Origin: Nocardia pseudobrasiliensis NBRC 108224
Lineage (GTDB): Bacteria > Actinomycetota > Actinomycetes > Mycobacteriales > Mycobacteriaceae
Length of the DNA: 64,000 nt
Assembly (NCBI RefSeq): GCF_001613105.1
Contig: NZ_BDBS01000048.1
Span: 19,306-83,305 of the forward strand
Direction: 5' to 3'
This document shows, one piece after another, positions 26,230 to 34,228 of this stretch. Below the pieces are notes generated by a model. It worked only from the letters and a program-made list of their open reading frames with translations. It was not told the origin of the DNA and ran no database searches. The first letter of the stretch is position 1. Every line of letters begins with the position of its first letter. The translations under genes and the position numbers were made by a program.

Positions 26230-26319
26230 ATGCGTGAGACGTTCGAGATGCTGTTCCGGGTGATCCATGACCCGCTGGTCCAGCTGTACTACCTGCTGGA
26301 CGGTTCGATTCCGCGATGA
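26230..26319 (+). CDS. 29-residue small ORF ahead of the GGPP synthase
   Basis: ATG 26230 follows an excellent ribosome binding site (GGAGGTGATC, 26218-26227) and opens a 29-residue frame: MRETFEMLFRVIHDPLVQL, then a short tail YYLLDGSIPR. It is amphipathic and hydrophobic enough to lie on the membrane. No family is recognised. The strong translation signal and the position 57 bases before the GGPP synthase suggest a leader or small partner protein. Confidence 0.4.
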   Translation: MRETFEMLFRVIHDPLVQLYYLLDGSIPR

Positions 26320-26375
26320 GCCGTCTGTAGTCGTAATCCCGTGCGGTGCGAACCATTTGGGCGAGAGGTATCGAT

Positions 26376-27464
26376 ATGCGAGGCGATGTGACGACGGTCG
26401 CGGTGGAGCATCCGTCGCGCTGGCAGTCTCGGGTGCGCGCCGAGGTGGCGGTGGTCGTGCGGGATTTCGTCGGGGACCGATGCCGTGAGTATCTCGAGAC
26501 CCCGGAGACCGCGGTGCTGGGGCGGGTGATCACCGATTTCGCCTGTGGGGGAAAGTATTTGCGCTCGGCCTTCCAGGTGGCGGGCTGGCTGACCGCGCAA
26601 GCGGAGTGCCCGGCCGCGATTCGAGCCGCGGGCAGTGTCGAGCTGCTGCACTGCTTCGCGCTGATCCAAGACGATGTGATGGACCAGTCCCCGCGCCGCC
26701 GGGGTGCGCCCGCGGCGCATGTGACCTTCGCCGAATGGCATGGGCGGCAAGGGCTTTCCGGATCCTCGCAGCGGTTCGGCGAATCCGCCGCGGTACTGGC
26801 GTCGGATCTGTGCCTGGTCTGGGCGGAGCAGCTGCTGCGCGAGAGCGGCGTGGCCGCGCAGCCGCTGGCGCGGGCGCTGCGGCGCTACGACCTGCTGCGT
26901 AGCGAGCTCGCCGTGGGACAGTTCCGCGATGTGGTGAACGAGGCGCGTCGGCGGCCGACACTGCCCGATGTACTCGCCGTGGCCCGGGCCAAATCGGGTA
27001 ACTACACCGTCCGCAGGCCGCTGGAGTTGGGTGCGGAACTGGCCGGGGCCGCGCCGACCGTGCTGACGGCCCTCGGCCGCTACGGCTCGGCGATCGGGGA
27101 GGCCTTTCAACTACGTGACGATCTACTGGGAGTGTTCGGTGATCCGGGGGAGACCGGAAAGCCGATCGGCGACGATATCCGGGCGCGCAAGGCGACCGCG
27201 GTGCTGGTACTCGCCCGCGACCACGCCGACGGCGCGGCCCGGCGGGAACTGCGGCGGCTGGACACCGCGACGGACCTCGACGACGCCGCTGTGGCGCGCT
27301 ACGCGCAGATCGTCGAGGAGTCCGGCACGCGACAGCGCGCCGAGCGGCTGATCGAGCAGCGAGTGGACGAGGGCATCGACGCACTCGCCGCAGTCGATAT
27401 ACCAGCCCGAGCCGACGAGATTTTGGTCCATCTCGCCCGCTCGTGCACCGACCGGGCCCACTGA
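26376..27464 (+). CDS. Polyprenyl diphosphate synthase, probably GGPP synthase
   Basis: A 362-residue all-trans prenyl transferase (PF00348). The first Asp-rich motif is D99-D100-V-M-D103 within LIQDDVMD, the second is D248-D249 in QLRDDLLGVFGD, and GGKYLRSAF near residue 58 binds isopentenyl diphosphate. An aromatic residue (Phe94) five places before the first Asp fits geranylgeranyl chain length in archaeal-type enzymes, though this is indirect. The apparent phytoene synthase remnant directly downstream supports a CrtE role. Start 26376 follows GAGAGG; ATG 26346 is an alternative. Confidence 0.83.
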   Translation: MRGDVTTVAVEHPSRWQSRVRAEVAVVVRDFVGDRCREYLETPETAVLGRVITDFACGGKYLRSAFQVAGWLTAQAECPAAIRAAGSVELLHCFALIQDDVMDQSPRRRGAPAAHVTFAEWHGRQGLSGSSQRFGESAAVLASDLCLVWAEQLLRESGVAAQPLARALRRYDLLRSELAVGQFRDVVNEARRRPTLPDVLAVARAKSGNYTVRRPLELGAELAGAAPTVLTALGRYGSAIGEAFQLRDDLLGVFGDPGETGKPIGDDIRARKATAVLVLARDHADGAARRELRRLDTATDLDDAAVARYAQIVEESGTRQRAERLIEQRVDEGIDALAAVDIPARADEILVHLARSCTDRAH

Positions 27465-27475
27465 GGCAGGGGACG

Positions 27476-27628
27476 GTGACCCCGCGTGAACTCGACGCCG
27501 CGGCCCTCACCGATACCGCACTGGGACAAGCGTATTCGCCATGCCGCGCCCGCGTCGCCGCTAGTCACAGGAACTTCCCCGGATTGGCCGCCACCGCCCG
27601 GCGCAGCGCGGGCCGCTCGGCCCGGTAG
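27476..27628 (+). pseudogene. N-terminal remnant of a phytoene synthase gene
   Basis: GTG 27476, 12 bases after the GGPP synthase stop and preceded by GCAGGGG, opens TPRELDAAALTDTALGQAYS then PCRARVAAS. This resembles the N-terminus of actinobacterial phytoene synthases (ELDAAG..DP.LR.AY..CR). The similarity ends near 27560, exactly where the opposite-strand oxidoreductase gene ends, and the frame then closes at 27628 after coding for unrelated sequence. The catalytic DxxxD region is absent. I infer that crtB was truncated by a deletion or rearrangement. Confidence 0.5.
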
Positions 27629-28653
27629 GCGCTGACCACCGAGGCCAGCTCGTGTGGGCTCGCGCCGTGCATGATCACCGAATGGCAGCCCAGATCGAAT
27701 TCGCGCGAGATCTTCTTCACGCACTGCCGCGGCGTGCCGTAGGCGGCCGAGCTGAGCCATTCGTCGGGGATGAGGGCGTCGAACTGCTCGAGCACCTCGA
27801 CCGAGGCGGAGGCGTCGATGGGTCCGGCGGCCGCGGCGTCGAGGTAGAGCCGGGTGCCGCGAATGCGCTCCCAGACCTGAGGATCCCAGCCGTTGGCGGC
27901 GATGAGCACATCGGCGTAAGCCTGCAGATAGGTCACCAGGCGGCCGGTCCGGCGGCGCAGCCGATCCTCCTCGGAGAGCGCGTCGCTCGCGGTCGCCAGG
28001 CACGACCAGATGCGGACGCTGTCGGGATCCTTACCGGCCCGTTCCGCCCCCCGACGCACCGCCGCGACGGATTTGGTGGTCGCCTCATCGGAGAAGAAGG
28101 TGTGCAGAACGACGAAATCACCGATCTCCCCGGCGAGTTCGAGCGTTTTCGGACCCACGGCGACGAACCCGATCGGCGGCGAATCCTCGAGACCGTTCTG
28201 GTGGTAGAGCACGGGCCACGACCCGGCGGGCCCGTCGTGATCGATGATCGTCTCACCCGCCCAGAGTCGGCGCAGGATGCCGACGAAGTCGCGCAGCTGG
28301 GCCGCGGTGACCGCGGGCAGGCCGATCGCCTTCCAATTCGCCGCCATCCCGCGACCGAACGCCATCGCGTAGCGGCCCTCGGTTATGGCCTGCATGGTCG
28401 AACCGATGGTCGCGGTGACCATGGGATGGCGGGTGTGGTGATTGGTGGCCGCCGCGGCGATGCCCAGATCGGTTGTGCACCCGGCCAATCCGCCCGACAG
28501 TACGGCGGTGTCCTTGACGGTCATGCGTTCGCCGATCATGCACGAACCCAGGCCGATCTCCTCGGCGGTGCGCGCCTCGGGGAACAGGACCCGGGCATCG
28601 GCGGGGTGCCTGGTGACGCAGTAATAGGCCAGTTCGTTGAGTTGTTCGATCAC
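27565..28653 (-). CDS. LLM-class (F420-type) oxidoreductase
   Basis: A 362-residue luciferase-like protein of the type usually annotated as an F420-dependent oxidoreductase. Features include GLGSCMIGERMTVKD near residue 35, the DLGIAAAATNHHTRHPM element near 65, and YAMAFGRGMAANWKAIGLP near 95. No substrate can be assigned. GTG 28653 is chosen from alignment with the family and a GGGAGC upstream. The open frame continues through 29874 but that part overlaps the APH-like gene in another phase and is not a fusion. It lies 32 bases downstream of the APH-like gene. Confidence 0.8.
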   Translation of the reverse strand: MIEQLNELAYYCVTRHPADARVLFPEARTAEEIGLGSCMIGERMTVKDTAVLSGGLAGCTTDLGIAAAATNHHTRHPMVTATIGSTMQAITEGRYAMAFGRGMAANWKAIGLPAVTAAQLRDFVGILRRLWAGETIIDHDGPAGSWPVLYHQNGLEDSPPIGFVAVGPKTLELAGEIGDFVVLHTFFSDEATTKSVAAVRRGAERAGKDPDSVRIWSCLATASDALSEEDRLRRRTGRLVTYLQAYADVLIAANGWDPQVWERIRGTRLYLDAAAAGPIDASASVEVLEQFDALIPDEWLSSAAYGTPRQCVKKISREFDLGCHSVIMHGASPHELASVVSAYRAERPALRRAVAANPGKFL

Positions 28654-28685
28654 GCGAGTGGTGCTCCCTGAATAGGTTCGGATTG

Positions 28686-29816
28686 TCAGGCGCCGATTTC
28701 GGCCAGCAGCTGTTCGACGAGCGGCTTGTGATGGAACACCAGCTCGATATTGTCGGGCCGTTCCATCTCGCCGAAGTGGACCTGCCGCCCGCCCGAGCGC
28801 ATGAATACGACGCAGTAGTTGAGCGCGGCGAACAGCGTGTACCAGGTGAGCTCCCCGATCCGAACGCCGGAGTATTCGGTGTAGGCCGCCGTCACGTCCT
28901 CTTCGCGCAGGAAATCCGGCATGCCGGGCAGGCCGTAGGTATCGGCGATCGTCTGGAAGACGCGGTGCCCGAAGATGAGCCAGGCCAGGTCGAGCTCGCG
29001 CGGGCCGATCGTGGCCAGCTCCCAGTCGAGTACCGCGACGGGCGTGAAATCCCGATACATACAGTTGCCGATGCGGGCATCGCCCCACGACAGGACCGTC
29101 TCGCCGGGGGACGCGGGCAGATTCGCGGTGAGCCAGTGCAGGATTCGTTCCGCCAGCGGTGAGGAGCCGCTGTCGCGGGCGGCGAACTCGTACCAGGACC
29201 GGGCGCGCTCGAGGGTGCGCTCGAGCGAATTCGCGCCGGATTGCCGCGGGTCGAGGAAGGCGAATACGGTGGCCGCGTCGGGGATGGCGTGCAGTCGGGC
29301 CAGCGTCTCGATGGTGCTGTGCTGCAACCGCTTCTGCTGTTCGGCGCTCGCGTCGAACAGCCAGTTGTCGCCGAAGGTGTAGGGCATGACATCCGGTGGC
29401 ACCAGGCCGTCGATCCGGTCCATCAGCAGAAACGGCGTGCCGAGCACATCGCCGGTGGATTCGATGAATCGCACCCGGGGTACGGGAACCCCGCTCGACT
29501 CGGCGACGATGCGCATGGTGTCGAACTGATCGCGCAGGTTGTAGTGCTCGAGGATGGGGAAATCGCCCGGGGCGGGCGCCATTCGGGCGATCAGCTCGGC
29601 GCGCTGCGCGATTCCGGCCTCGGTCCAGGTCATGTCCAGCACGAGGGTTTCCGCGGACATGCCGTTGCTGTCGATACCCGAGCGCAGGGTGATATTCGGG
29701 GCGGCGTCGGCGGGCAGCCGCGTGGCCAGCCACTCGGTGAGGCGGGGGATCAGCGTGCCGGTGTCGCGGCTGCTGCGCTGCAGTCGCATACCCGATTCCG
29801 CTCGATCTCGAGACAT
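28686..29816 (-). CDS. APH-like phosphotransferase family protein
   Basis: A 376-residue protein of the aminoglycoside/choline phosphotransferase fold (PF01636). The catalytic loop reads VLSWGDARIGNCMY, where the usual HGD is WGD, and the metal-binding loop is VAVLDWELATIGPRELDLAW. This pattern is shared by the large actinobacterial group found beside acyl-CoA dehydrogenases and lipid genes; substrates are unknown and antibiotic resistance is not implied. ATG 29816 follows AGGAGTG. It is probably co-transcribed with the oxidoreductase gene downstream. Confidence 0.82.
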   Translation of the reverse strand: MSRDRAESGMRLQRSSRDTGTLIPRLTEWLATRLPADAAPNITLRSGIDSNGMSAETLVLDMTWTEAGIAQRAELIARMAPAPGDFPILEHYNLRDQFDTMRIVAESSGVPVPRVRFIESTGDVLGTPFLLMDRIDGLVPPDVMPYTFGDNWLFDASAEQQKRLQHSTIETLARLHAIPDAATVFAFLDPRQSGANSLERTLERARSWYEFAARDSGSSPLAERILHWLTANLPASPGETVLSWGDARIGNCMYRDFTPVAVLDWELATIGPRELDLAWLIFGHRVFQTIADTYGLPGMPDFLREEDVTAAYTEYSGVRIGELTWYTLFAALNYCVVFMRSGGRQVHFGEMERPDNIELVFHHKPLVEQLLAEIGA

Positions 29817-29835
29817 CGATCACTCCTGACAACTG

Positions 29836-29868
29836 TGCGAAAGCCGCCGGTAACCATCGGCTTTCGCA
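29836..29868. terminator. Perfect 11-bp hairpin
   Basis: TGCGAAAGCCG-N11-CGGCTTTCGCA lies between the stop of the leftward TetR gene (29905) and the start of the APH-like gene (29816). Outer arms TGACAA and TTGTCA extend the symmetry. It is likely the terminator of the TetR transcript, but its closeness to the APH-like promoter (TTGACA on the minus strand nearby) also allows an operator. Confidence 0.6.
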
Positions 29869-29904
29869 TTTCAATTGTCAACAAGGGTTCTCAATGAACG
29901 GGAG

Positions 29905-30540
29905 TCACCGCAGGTAAGCGGTGATGGCATCGACCAATCCCTGTAGCGCGCTTGCCACATCGGCGGCGGGGGTGACGCGGCGCTCGTTATTGATACCGCG
30001 TATGGCCGGTGGGATCAGGCAGCGGATCCGGTCCACCTTGTCCGCGTCCAGGGCCAGATCGGCCAGGGAGTATTCGAAGGCGCGCAGCCACGCGTTCTCG
30101 TATTCGGCCATGGCCGCCGCGGTCCGGGGGAACAGCGAAAGTCGTTCGGCCTGCTCGTTGGGCAGCCCGGCGCGCAGCGTTTCGACCGCGCGACCCTCGG
30201 GTGTGCCGAGGATGGTCCAGATGGCATCGACCATCTCCCACACCCGATCCCGAATCGATCCGCTGAACACCGGCCAGCTCTCCGGGCTGTTCGCGCCGCT
30301 GCGATCGGTCAATTCGACCAGCACCGCGGCCCACAGCCCGTCGAGATCACCGAACTGATGCTTCAGCGTCCCCCAGCTGACCCCCGCCTCCCGGGCCACC
30401 CGATTGGCCGACAGCGGTTCCCCGGATCCCTCGGCCAGACAGACGATCGCGATATCGAGCAGCCGCTGCCGGGTCTCGCGCCCCCGCCGATTCAGCCTGG
30501 TCCCGGCCGCGGACTGCATCGTCGAATTCGCTCCGGCCAT
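29905..30540 (-). CDS. TetR family transcriptional regulator
   Basis: A 211-residue regulator. The helix-turn-helix spans about residues 15-65 (RQRLLDIAIVCLAEG, LSANRVAREAGVSWGTLKHQFGDLDGLW). The C-terminal domain is divergent. ATG 30540 follows GGAAGT; ATG 30552 is possible. It lies 10-22 bases downstream of the hydrolase stop on the same strand, so the two probably form an operon. Confidence 0.82.
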   Translation of the reverse strand: MAGANSTMQSAAGTRLNRRGRETRQRLLDIAIVCLAEGSGEPLSANRVAREAGVSWGTLKHQFGDLDGLWAAVLVELTDRSGANSPESWPVFSGSIRDRVWEMVDAIWTILGTPEGRAVETLRAGLPNEQAERLSLFPRTAAAMAEYENAWLRAFEYSLADLALDADKVDRIRCLIPPAIRGINNERRVTPAADVASALQGLVDAITAYLR

Positions 30541-30562
30541 CGGTACTTCCATTCCGCTCGGT

Positions 30563-31855
30563 CTAGGTGGTCTGCACCCCGAGCCTTGCACAATCGCGCC
30601 GCGCGCTCCGCAACCGCTCGATCTCGAACGGCACCGCGCCCGACCACCATTGGGGATCGGCCGTGCCGTCGGTGGTGCGACCGTCGCGATGGATGTAGTG
30701 GCGCACATCGCGACCCGGCTCGGCGAGCTCGCCGGACAGGGCCCGCTCGAGCCATTCGGCGCCGAAACGGAACGCCTCGGCCGCGACACCGCCCAGCGGA
30801 TGGAACTCGCCCTCGTAGACGCGAATCTCCTTGGGCGCGCGGACGAGTTCGTAGTTGGCCAGGGCCTGCTCGAGCGGGGTCAGCTCGTCGAATTCGCCGA
30901 TCCCGTAGAGCACCGGGCAGGTGATGTCGCCGACCAGATCGCCCAGCGGCATACGTTCGACCAACTCCCGGTCGAACGCGTCCTCGTCGTCGTAACCGGC
31001 CATGTACATGAAATTGGCCTTGAAGGTCGGTTGGGCGCGTTCGAAGATCGTGCGGAAGTCGCCCGTGGGCGCCTCGAACGCTGCCAGCGCCGCGAGTCGC
31101 GGCTCGGTGGCGGCCGCCCGGGAACCCCAGTAGCCGCTCATGCTGATGCCGAACATGCCGATCCGCCGGGGGTCCACGCCGGGCAGCTCGCTCAGATAGT
31201 CGAGGTAACGGCTCACGGCGCGTTGGTAATTGGTGAGATCCACGGTCAGGCCTCCGGCGCGGCTCTCGCCCTGGCCGGGACCCTCGATGGACAGGGCGAC
31301 CATGCCCCGCGAGGTGTAGTAGCGCTCGGCGGCGTAGAGGTAGTCCTCCTTGATCATGTCCATACCGGGTCCGAGGATCACCGCCGGTGCGTCCCGCAGC
31401 GGACCTTCCGGAAGGTGCAGCAGCGCGAAGATCCGCTCGCCCTCGAAGTCCAGCGTCACCCGGCGGACCAGGCCGCCTCGCAGTGCGCCCAATCGCCGCA
31501 CGCAGTGGTCGGTGCGCTGCCGGAAGGCGCGTTTGCGGGGATCGGCGGCATCGAAGATCGAGTACTGCGCCCGGCCCCACATCACCGCGGCCCGCGTATA
31601 GAGGTCGACGGCGGTGCGCGCGAAGCCGTTTCGTTCGTGATGGGCGGCGCGCTCCTCGGTCTGCGCGGCGACGGTGGCCCAGGCCTTCGGCAGCATCGCG
31701 CCGCTGCGCACGAGTTCGAAGACCTTGTCGAAATCGGTGTGGTCGTGGCCGAGCTGTTCCATGGTGCCCTTGGCCTGCGGGTGCAGGGCGTCGAATCCAC
31801 CCTGGGCCAGTGCGATGTCGAGGGCCCAGCTCTGGCCTGTCGCGCGTGCGGTCAT
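30563..31855 (-). CDS. Alpha/beta hydrolase, FrsA/DHPON-hydrolase-like
   Basis: A 430-residue alpha/beta hydrolase with a helical N-terminal cap (residues 1-130) and a core domain with nucleophile elbow GISMSG (near residue 240). The acid is probably in GIGEFDELTP and the His in YEGEFHPLGG near 365. The layout matches the family that includes 2,6-dihydroxypseudooxynicotine hydrolase and FrsA-like esterases, which cleave C-C or ester bonds. The substrate is unknown. The start at 31855 faces the MarR gene; double palindromes at 31880-31904 lie between. Confidence 0.78.
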   Translation of the reverse strand: MTARATGQSWALDIALAQGGFDALHPQAKGTMEQLGHDHTDFDKVFELVRSGAMLPKAWATVAAQTEERAAHHERNGFARTAVDLYTRAAVMWGRAQYSIFDAADPRKRAFRQRTDHCVRRLGALRGGLVRRVTLDFEGERIFALLHLPEGPLRDAPAVILGPGMDMIKEDYLYAAERYYTSRGMVALSIEGPGQGESRAGGLTVDLTNYQRAVSRYLDYLSELPGVDPRRIGMFGISMSGYWGSRAAATEPRLAALAAFEAPTGDFRTIFERAQPTFKANFMYMAGYDDEDAFDRELVERMPLGDLVGDITCPVLYGIGEFDELTPLEQALANYELVRAPKEIRVYEGEFHPLGGVAAEAFRFGAEWLERALSGELAEPGRDVRHYIHRDGRTTDGTADPQWWSGAVPFEIERLRSARRDCARLGVQTT

Positions 31856-31879
31856 CTCGGAACTCCTTCGAGTTAATGC

Positions 31880-31904
31880 TAAGTACTTATCTATTAAGTA
31901 CTTA
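31880..31904. promoter_or_regulatory. Twin palindromic MarR-type operator
   Basis: The 10-bp palindrome TAAGTACTTA occurs twice, at 31880-31889 and 31895-31904, 15 bp centre to centre, in the 96-base gap between the divergent hydrolase and MarR genes. Its A/T richness stands out. It is a strong candidate for binding by the MarR protein encoded from 31952. Confidence 0.72.
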
Positions 31905-31951
31905 GGCTAAGCTCGATGTCAACCGCTCGATTGCGTGACAGGAGATATCCG

Positions 31952-32398
31952 GTGACCGAACAGTCCCGCACGGCCGCTCTGGACGAGCTCGCCCGGACCG
32001 TCTATCGGCTCAGTGCGGCCGATTCCCGGCTGCGCGGGCGCGCGACCAGATCGCCCGAGGCGCTGTCGCTCACCCATGCTCGCGCACTGCGGGTGCTCGG
32101 CGAACAGGGGCCGCTCACCATCGGTCAACTGGCCGCCGGCACCGAAACCACCGGGGCCGCAACCACTCAGCTGATCAATGGTCTGGTCGCGGCGGGCTAT
32201 GTCACCCGGGAACGCCGGGCCGGGGACAAGCGCTCGGTGCTGGTCGCGCTCACCGAGACCGGACGCGCCCGCAATCGGGAGCGGATGGCCGCGATGTCGG
32301 CGGCCCTGCGGGAGGAACTCGCCGATCAGGACATCACCGCGCTGCGGTCGGCCGTCGAGGTACTGACCCGCTTGATCGCGATCTACGACCGCCTGTAA
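31952..32398 (+). CDS. MarR family transcriptional regulator
   Basis: A 148-residue MarR protein with the winged helix at about residues 40-110 (THARALRVLGEQGPLTIGQLA, ATTQLINGLVAAGYVTRERRAGDKRSVLVALTETGR). The wing signature DKRSVLVALT is typical. GTG 31952 follows ACAGGAGATA. It is divergent from the hydrolase gene, with the twin TAAGTACTTA operator between, so it probably represses both itself and the hydrolase-TetR transcript. Confidence 0.87.
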   Translation: MTEQSRTAALDELARTVYRLSAADSRLRGRATRSPEALSLTHARALRVLGEQGPLTIGQLAAGTETTGAATTQLINGLVAAGYVTRERRAGDKRSVLVALTETGRARNRERMAAMSAALREELADQDITALRSAVEVLTRLIAIYDRL

Positions 32399-32453
32399 AG
32401 AAAGTGATAGGGTCTAACCTCGGACGCGGGCAGCGAGGACGAGGGGGCCATTC

Positions 32454-33098
32454 ATGACGGACGCGGCCGCGCGGAGTCCGCGCGAGCGCTATCGGCTGCA
32501 GATGCAGGCCGAGATCAAGCAGTGTGCCTGGGAGCAGATCGCCACCGACGGCGCGTCGGCGCTGTCGCTCAACGCGATCGCCAAGCAGATGGGTATGAGC
32601 GGCCCGGCGCTGTATCGCTACTTCGCCGGGCGCGACGAGCTGATCAGCGCGCTGATTCGGGACGCATACCGAAGTCTGGCCGATACGCTGCGCGCGGTGC
32701 GGGACGGCGGCGCGGACGCGGCCGGAATCGCCTCCGCCGCAAGGGATTGGGCCCTGGCCGATCCGCACCGCTACTTTCTCGTCTACGGCACGCCGATCCC
32801 CGGTTATCGCGCGCCCGAGGACACCACCGCGATCACCCAGGAGATCATGGCGACCCTGGTCGAGGTCTTCGCCGACCAGCCACCGGTCGAGCCGACCACA
32901 CCCCTCGACGCCGACCTGGAACGCCATCGCCATTGGGCCCCTGCCGATTCCGACCCCGTCGTCCTGCATCGCGCCCTGTCGTTCTGGACGCGGACACACG
33001 GCGTGCTGTCACTGGAACTGGCCGGACACTTCACCGGTATGGGGTTCGACGCCGCCCTGTTGTTCGCCGACGAGGTGAACGGCCTGCTGGCCGACTGA
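32454..33098 (+). CDS. TetR family regulator with WHG domain
   Basis: A 214-residue TetR regulator. The helix-turn-helix is at about residues 20-65 (IKQCAWEQIATDGASALS, IAKQMGMSGPALYRYFAG). The C-terminal domain has LVYGTPIPGYRAP and is the same subgroup as the regulator at 5879-6688. Start ATG 32454 follows GAGGGGG. It lies 55 bases after the marR stop; targets are unknown. Confidence 0.85.
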   Translation: MTDAAARSPRERYRLQMQAEIKQCAWEQIATDGASALSLNAIAKQMGMSGPALYRYFAGRDELISALIRDAYRSLADTLRAVRDGGADAAGIASAARDWALADPHRYFLVYGTPIPGYRAPEDTTAITQEIMATLVEVFADQPPVEPTTPLDADLERHRHWAPADSDPVVLHRALSFWTRTHGVLSLELAGHFTGMGFDAALLFADEVNGLLAD

Positions 33099-33234
33099 GC
33101 CGCCCGAACCCGCCCACGCGGTCGCGCGCGCCGGAATATTCTGGTCGGCAGACCGGCAAATCCGCCGTGGGCACTGGGTCGCTGTGGTTCTAACGGCGCA
33201 CTTGTGCACGACCCACCGCGAAGGGGAGTCCATC

Positions 33235-34089
33235 ATGGAGAGAACATTCGAGCCGGATGGCGGGCAGGTCGGCTCCCACCTACCGACCGAGATCGATACC
33301 AAACACGCGCATCCGGCCCGTTTCTACGACTATTGGCTCGGTGGTAGGGACAACTACCCGGCCGATCGGTCCTTCGGCGACGAGATCGCCGCGCTGATTC
33401 CCGGGATCCGGGCCATGGCCCGGGCCAATCGCGGATTCCTCGGTCGCTCGGTGCGCTACGCCATCACCGAACTGGGTATCACTCAGTTCCTGGATATCGG
33501 CACCGGCCTGCCGACCGCCCGCAATGTGCACGAGGTCGCCCAGGATGTGGATCCCTCGGCCCGAATCGTCTACGTGGACAACGATCCGCTCGTGTTGGCG
33601 CATGCCCGCGCGCTGATGGCGAGCACCCCCGAGGGTCGCACCGCGTTCATCCACGCCGATCTGCACGATCCCGAGTCGATCCTCGACGACCCCATCCTCA
33701 CCCAGACCCTCGATCTGGATCGTCCGGTCGGCATCATGCTGGTCGCGGTGCTGATGTACTTCCGCGACGACGACGATCCGCACGGTATCGTCGCGAGGCT
33801 GCTGGACGCGGTGCCGTCGGGCAGTTCGCTGACCATTTCCCACCCGACCGCCGATGTCGACCGCCGCAGCGCCACCTACGCCGCGGAGACCTCCGAGCGC
33901 GGCGGTATCACCATGAACCTGCGCACCCGCGCGGAGACCGAAAGGCTGTTCGCCGGAACCGAGCTCGTGGAACCCGGCGTGGTGTTGCTCGAGGAGTGGC
34001 ATCCCGAATTGGCCGAGGCGCCGCTGTTCGAGGTCGATCCCGACGCGGGCCCGTCCTGGGCGTGGGCCGGACTCGGCCGCAAACTCTGA
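33235..34089 (+). CDS. SAM-dependent methyltransferase, DUF574 family
   Basis: A 284-residue methyltransferase with the family start ARFYDYWLGGRDNYPADR, SAM loop QFLDIGTGLPTARNVHEVAQ and acidic IVYVDNDPLVLAHARAL. The C-terminal part (GITMNLRTRAETERLFAGTELVEPGVVLLEEW) is also typical. ATG 33235 follows GGGGAG. It precedes the terpene synthase by 139 bases in the same direction; a role in that pathway is possible but unproven, since such genes are scattered widely in these genomes. Confidence 0.85.
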   Translation: MERTFEPDGGQVGSHLPTEIDTKHAHPARFYDYWLGGRDNYPADRSFGDEIAALIPGIRAMARANRGFLGRSVRYAITELGITQFLDIGTGLPTARNVHEVAQDVDPSARIVYVDNDPLVLAHARALMASTPEGRTAFIHADLHDPESILDDPILTQTLDLDRPVGIMLVAVLMYFRDDDDPHGIVARLLDAVPSGSSLTISHPTADVDRRSATYAAETSERGGITMNLRTRAETERLFAGTELVEPGVVLLEEWHPELAEAPLFEVDPDAGPSWAWAGLGRKL

Positions 34090-34228
34090 CCGCGTGGTAA
34101 TTCCCCTTTCACCCCAACGTATTTCGGCGCATCCAGCCGACCGGTCTGCTACCGTCGATTGATGCTCGCGCCGAGATCGGCACCAGCACAACGGGTTGGG
34201 CTCTCGAGGGGTGAGGGGCGTGGTGTCG

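Noticed and set aside
27565..29874. A continuous minus-strand frame of 769 codons suggesting a kinase-oxidoreductase fusion
   Set aside because: The upstream part is out of phase with the real APH-like gene (28686-29816) and looks non-coding; the oxidoreductase has its own GTG start at 28653.
30404..31876. A 490-codon plus-strand frame
   Set aside because: It lies antisense to the hydrolase and TetR genes, both of which have clear family motifs.
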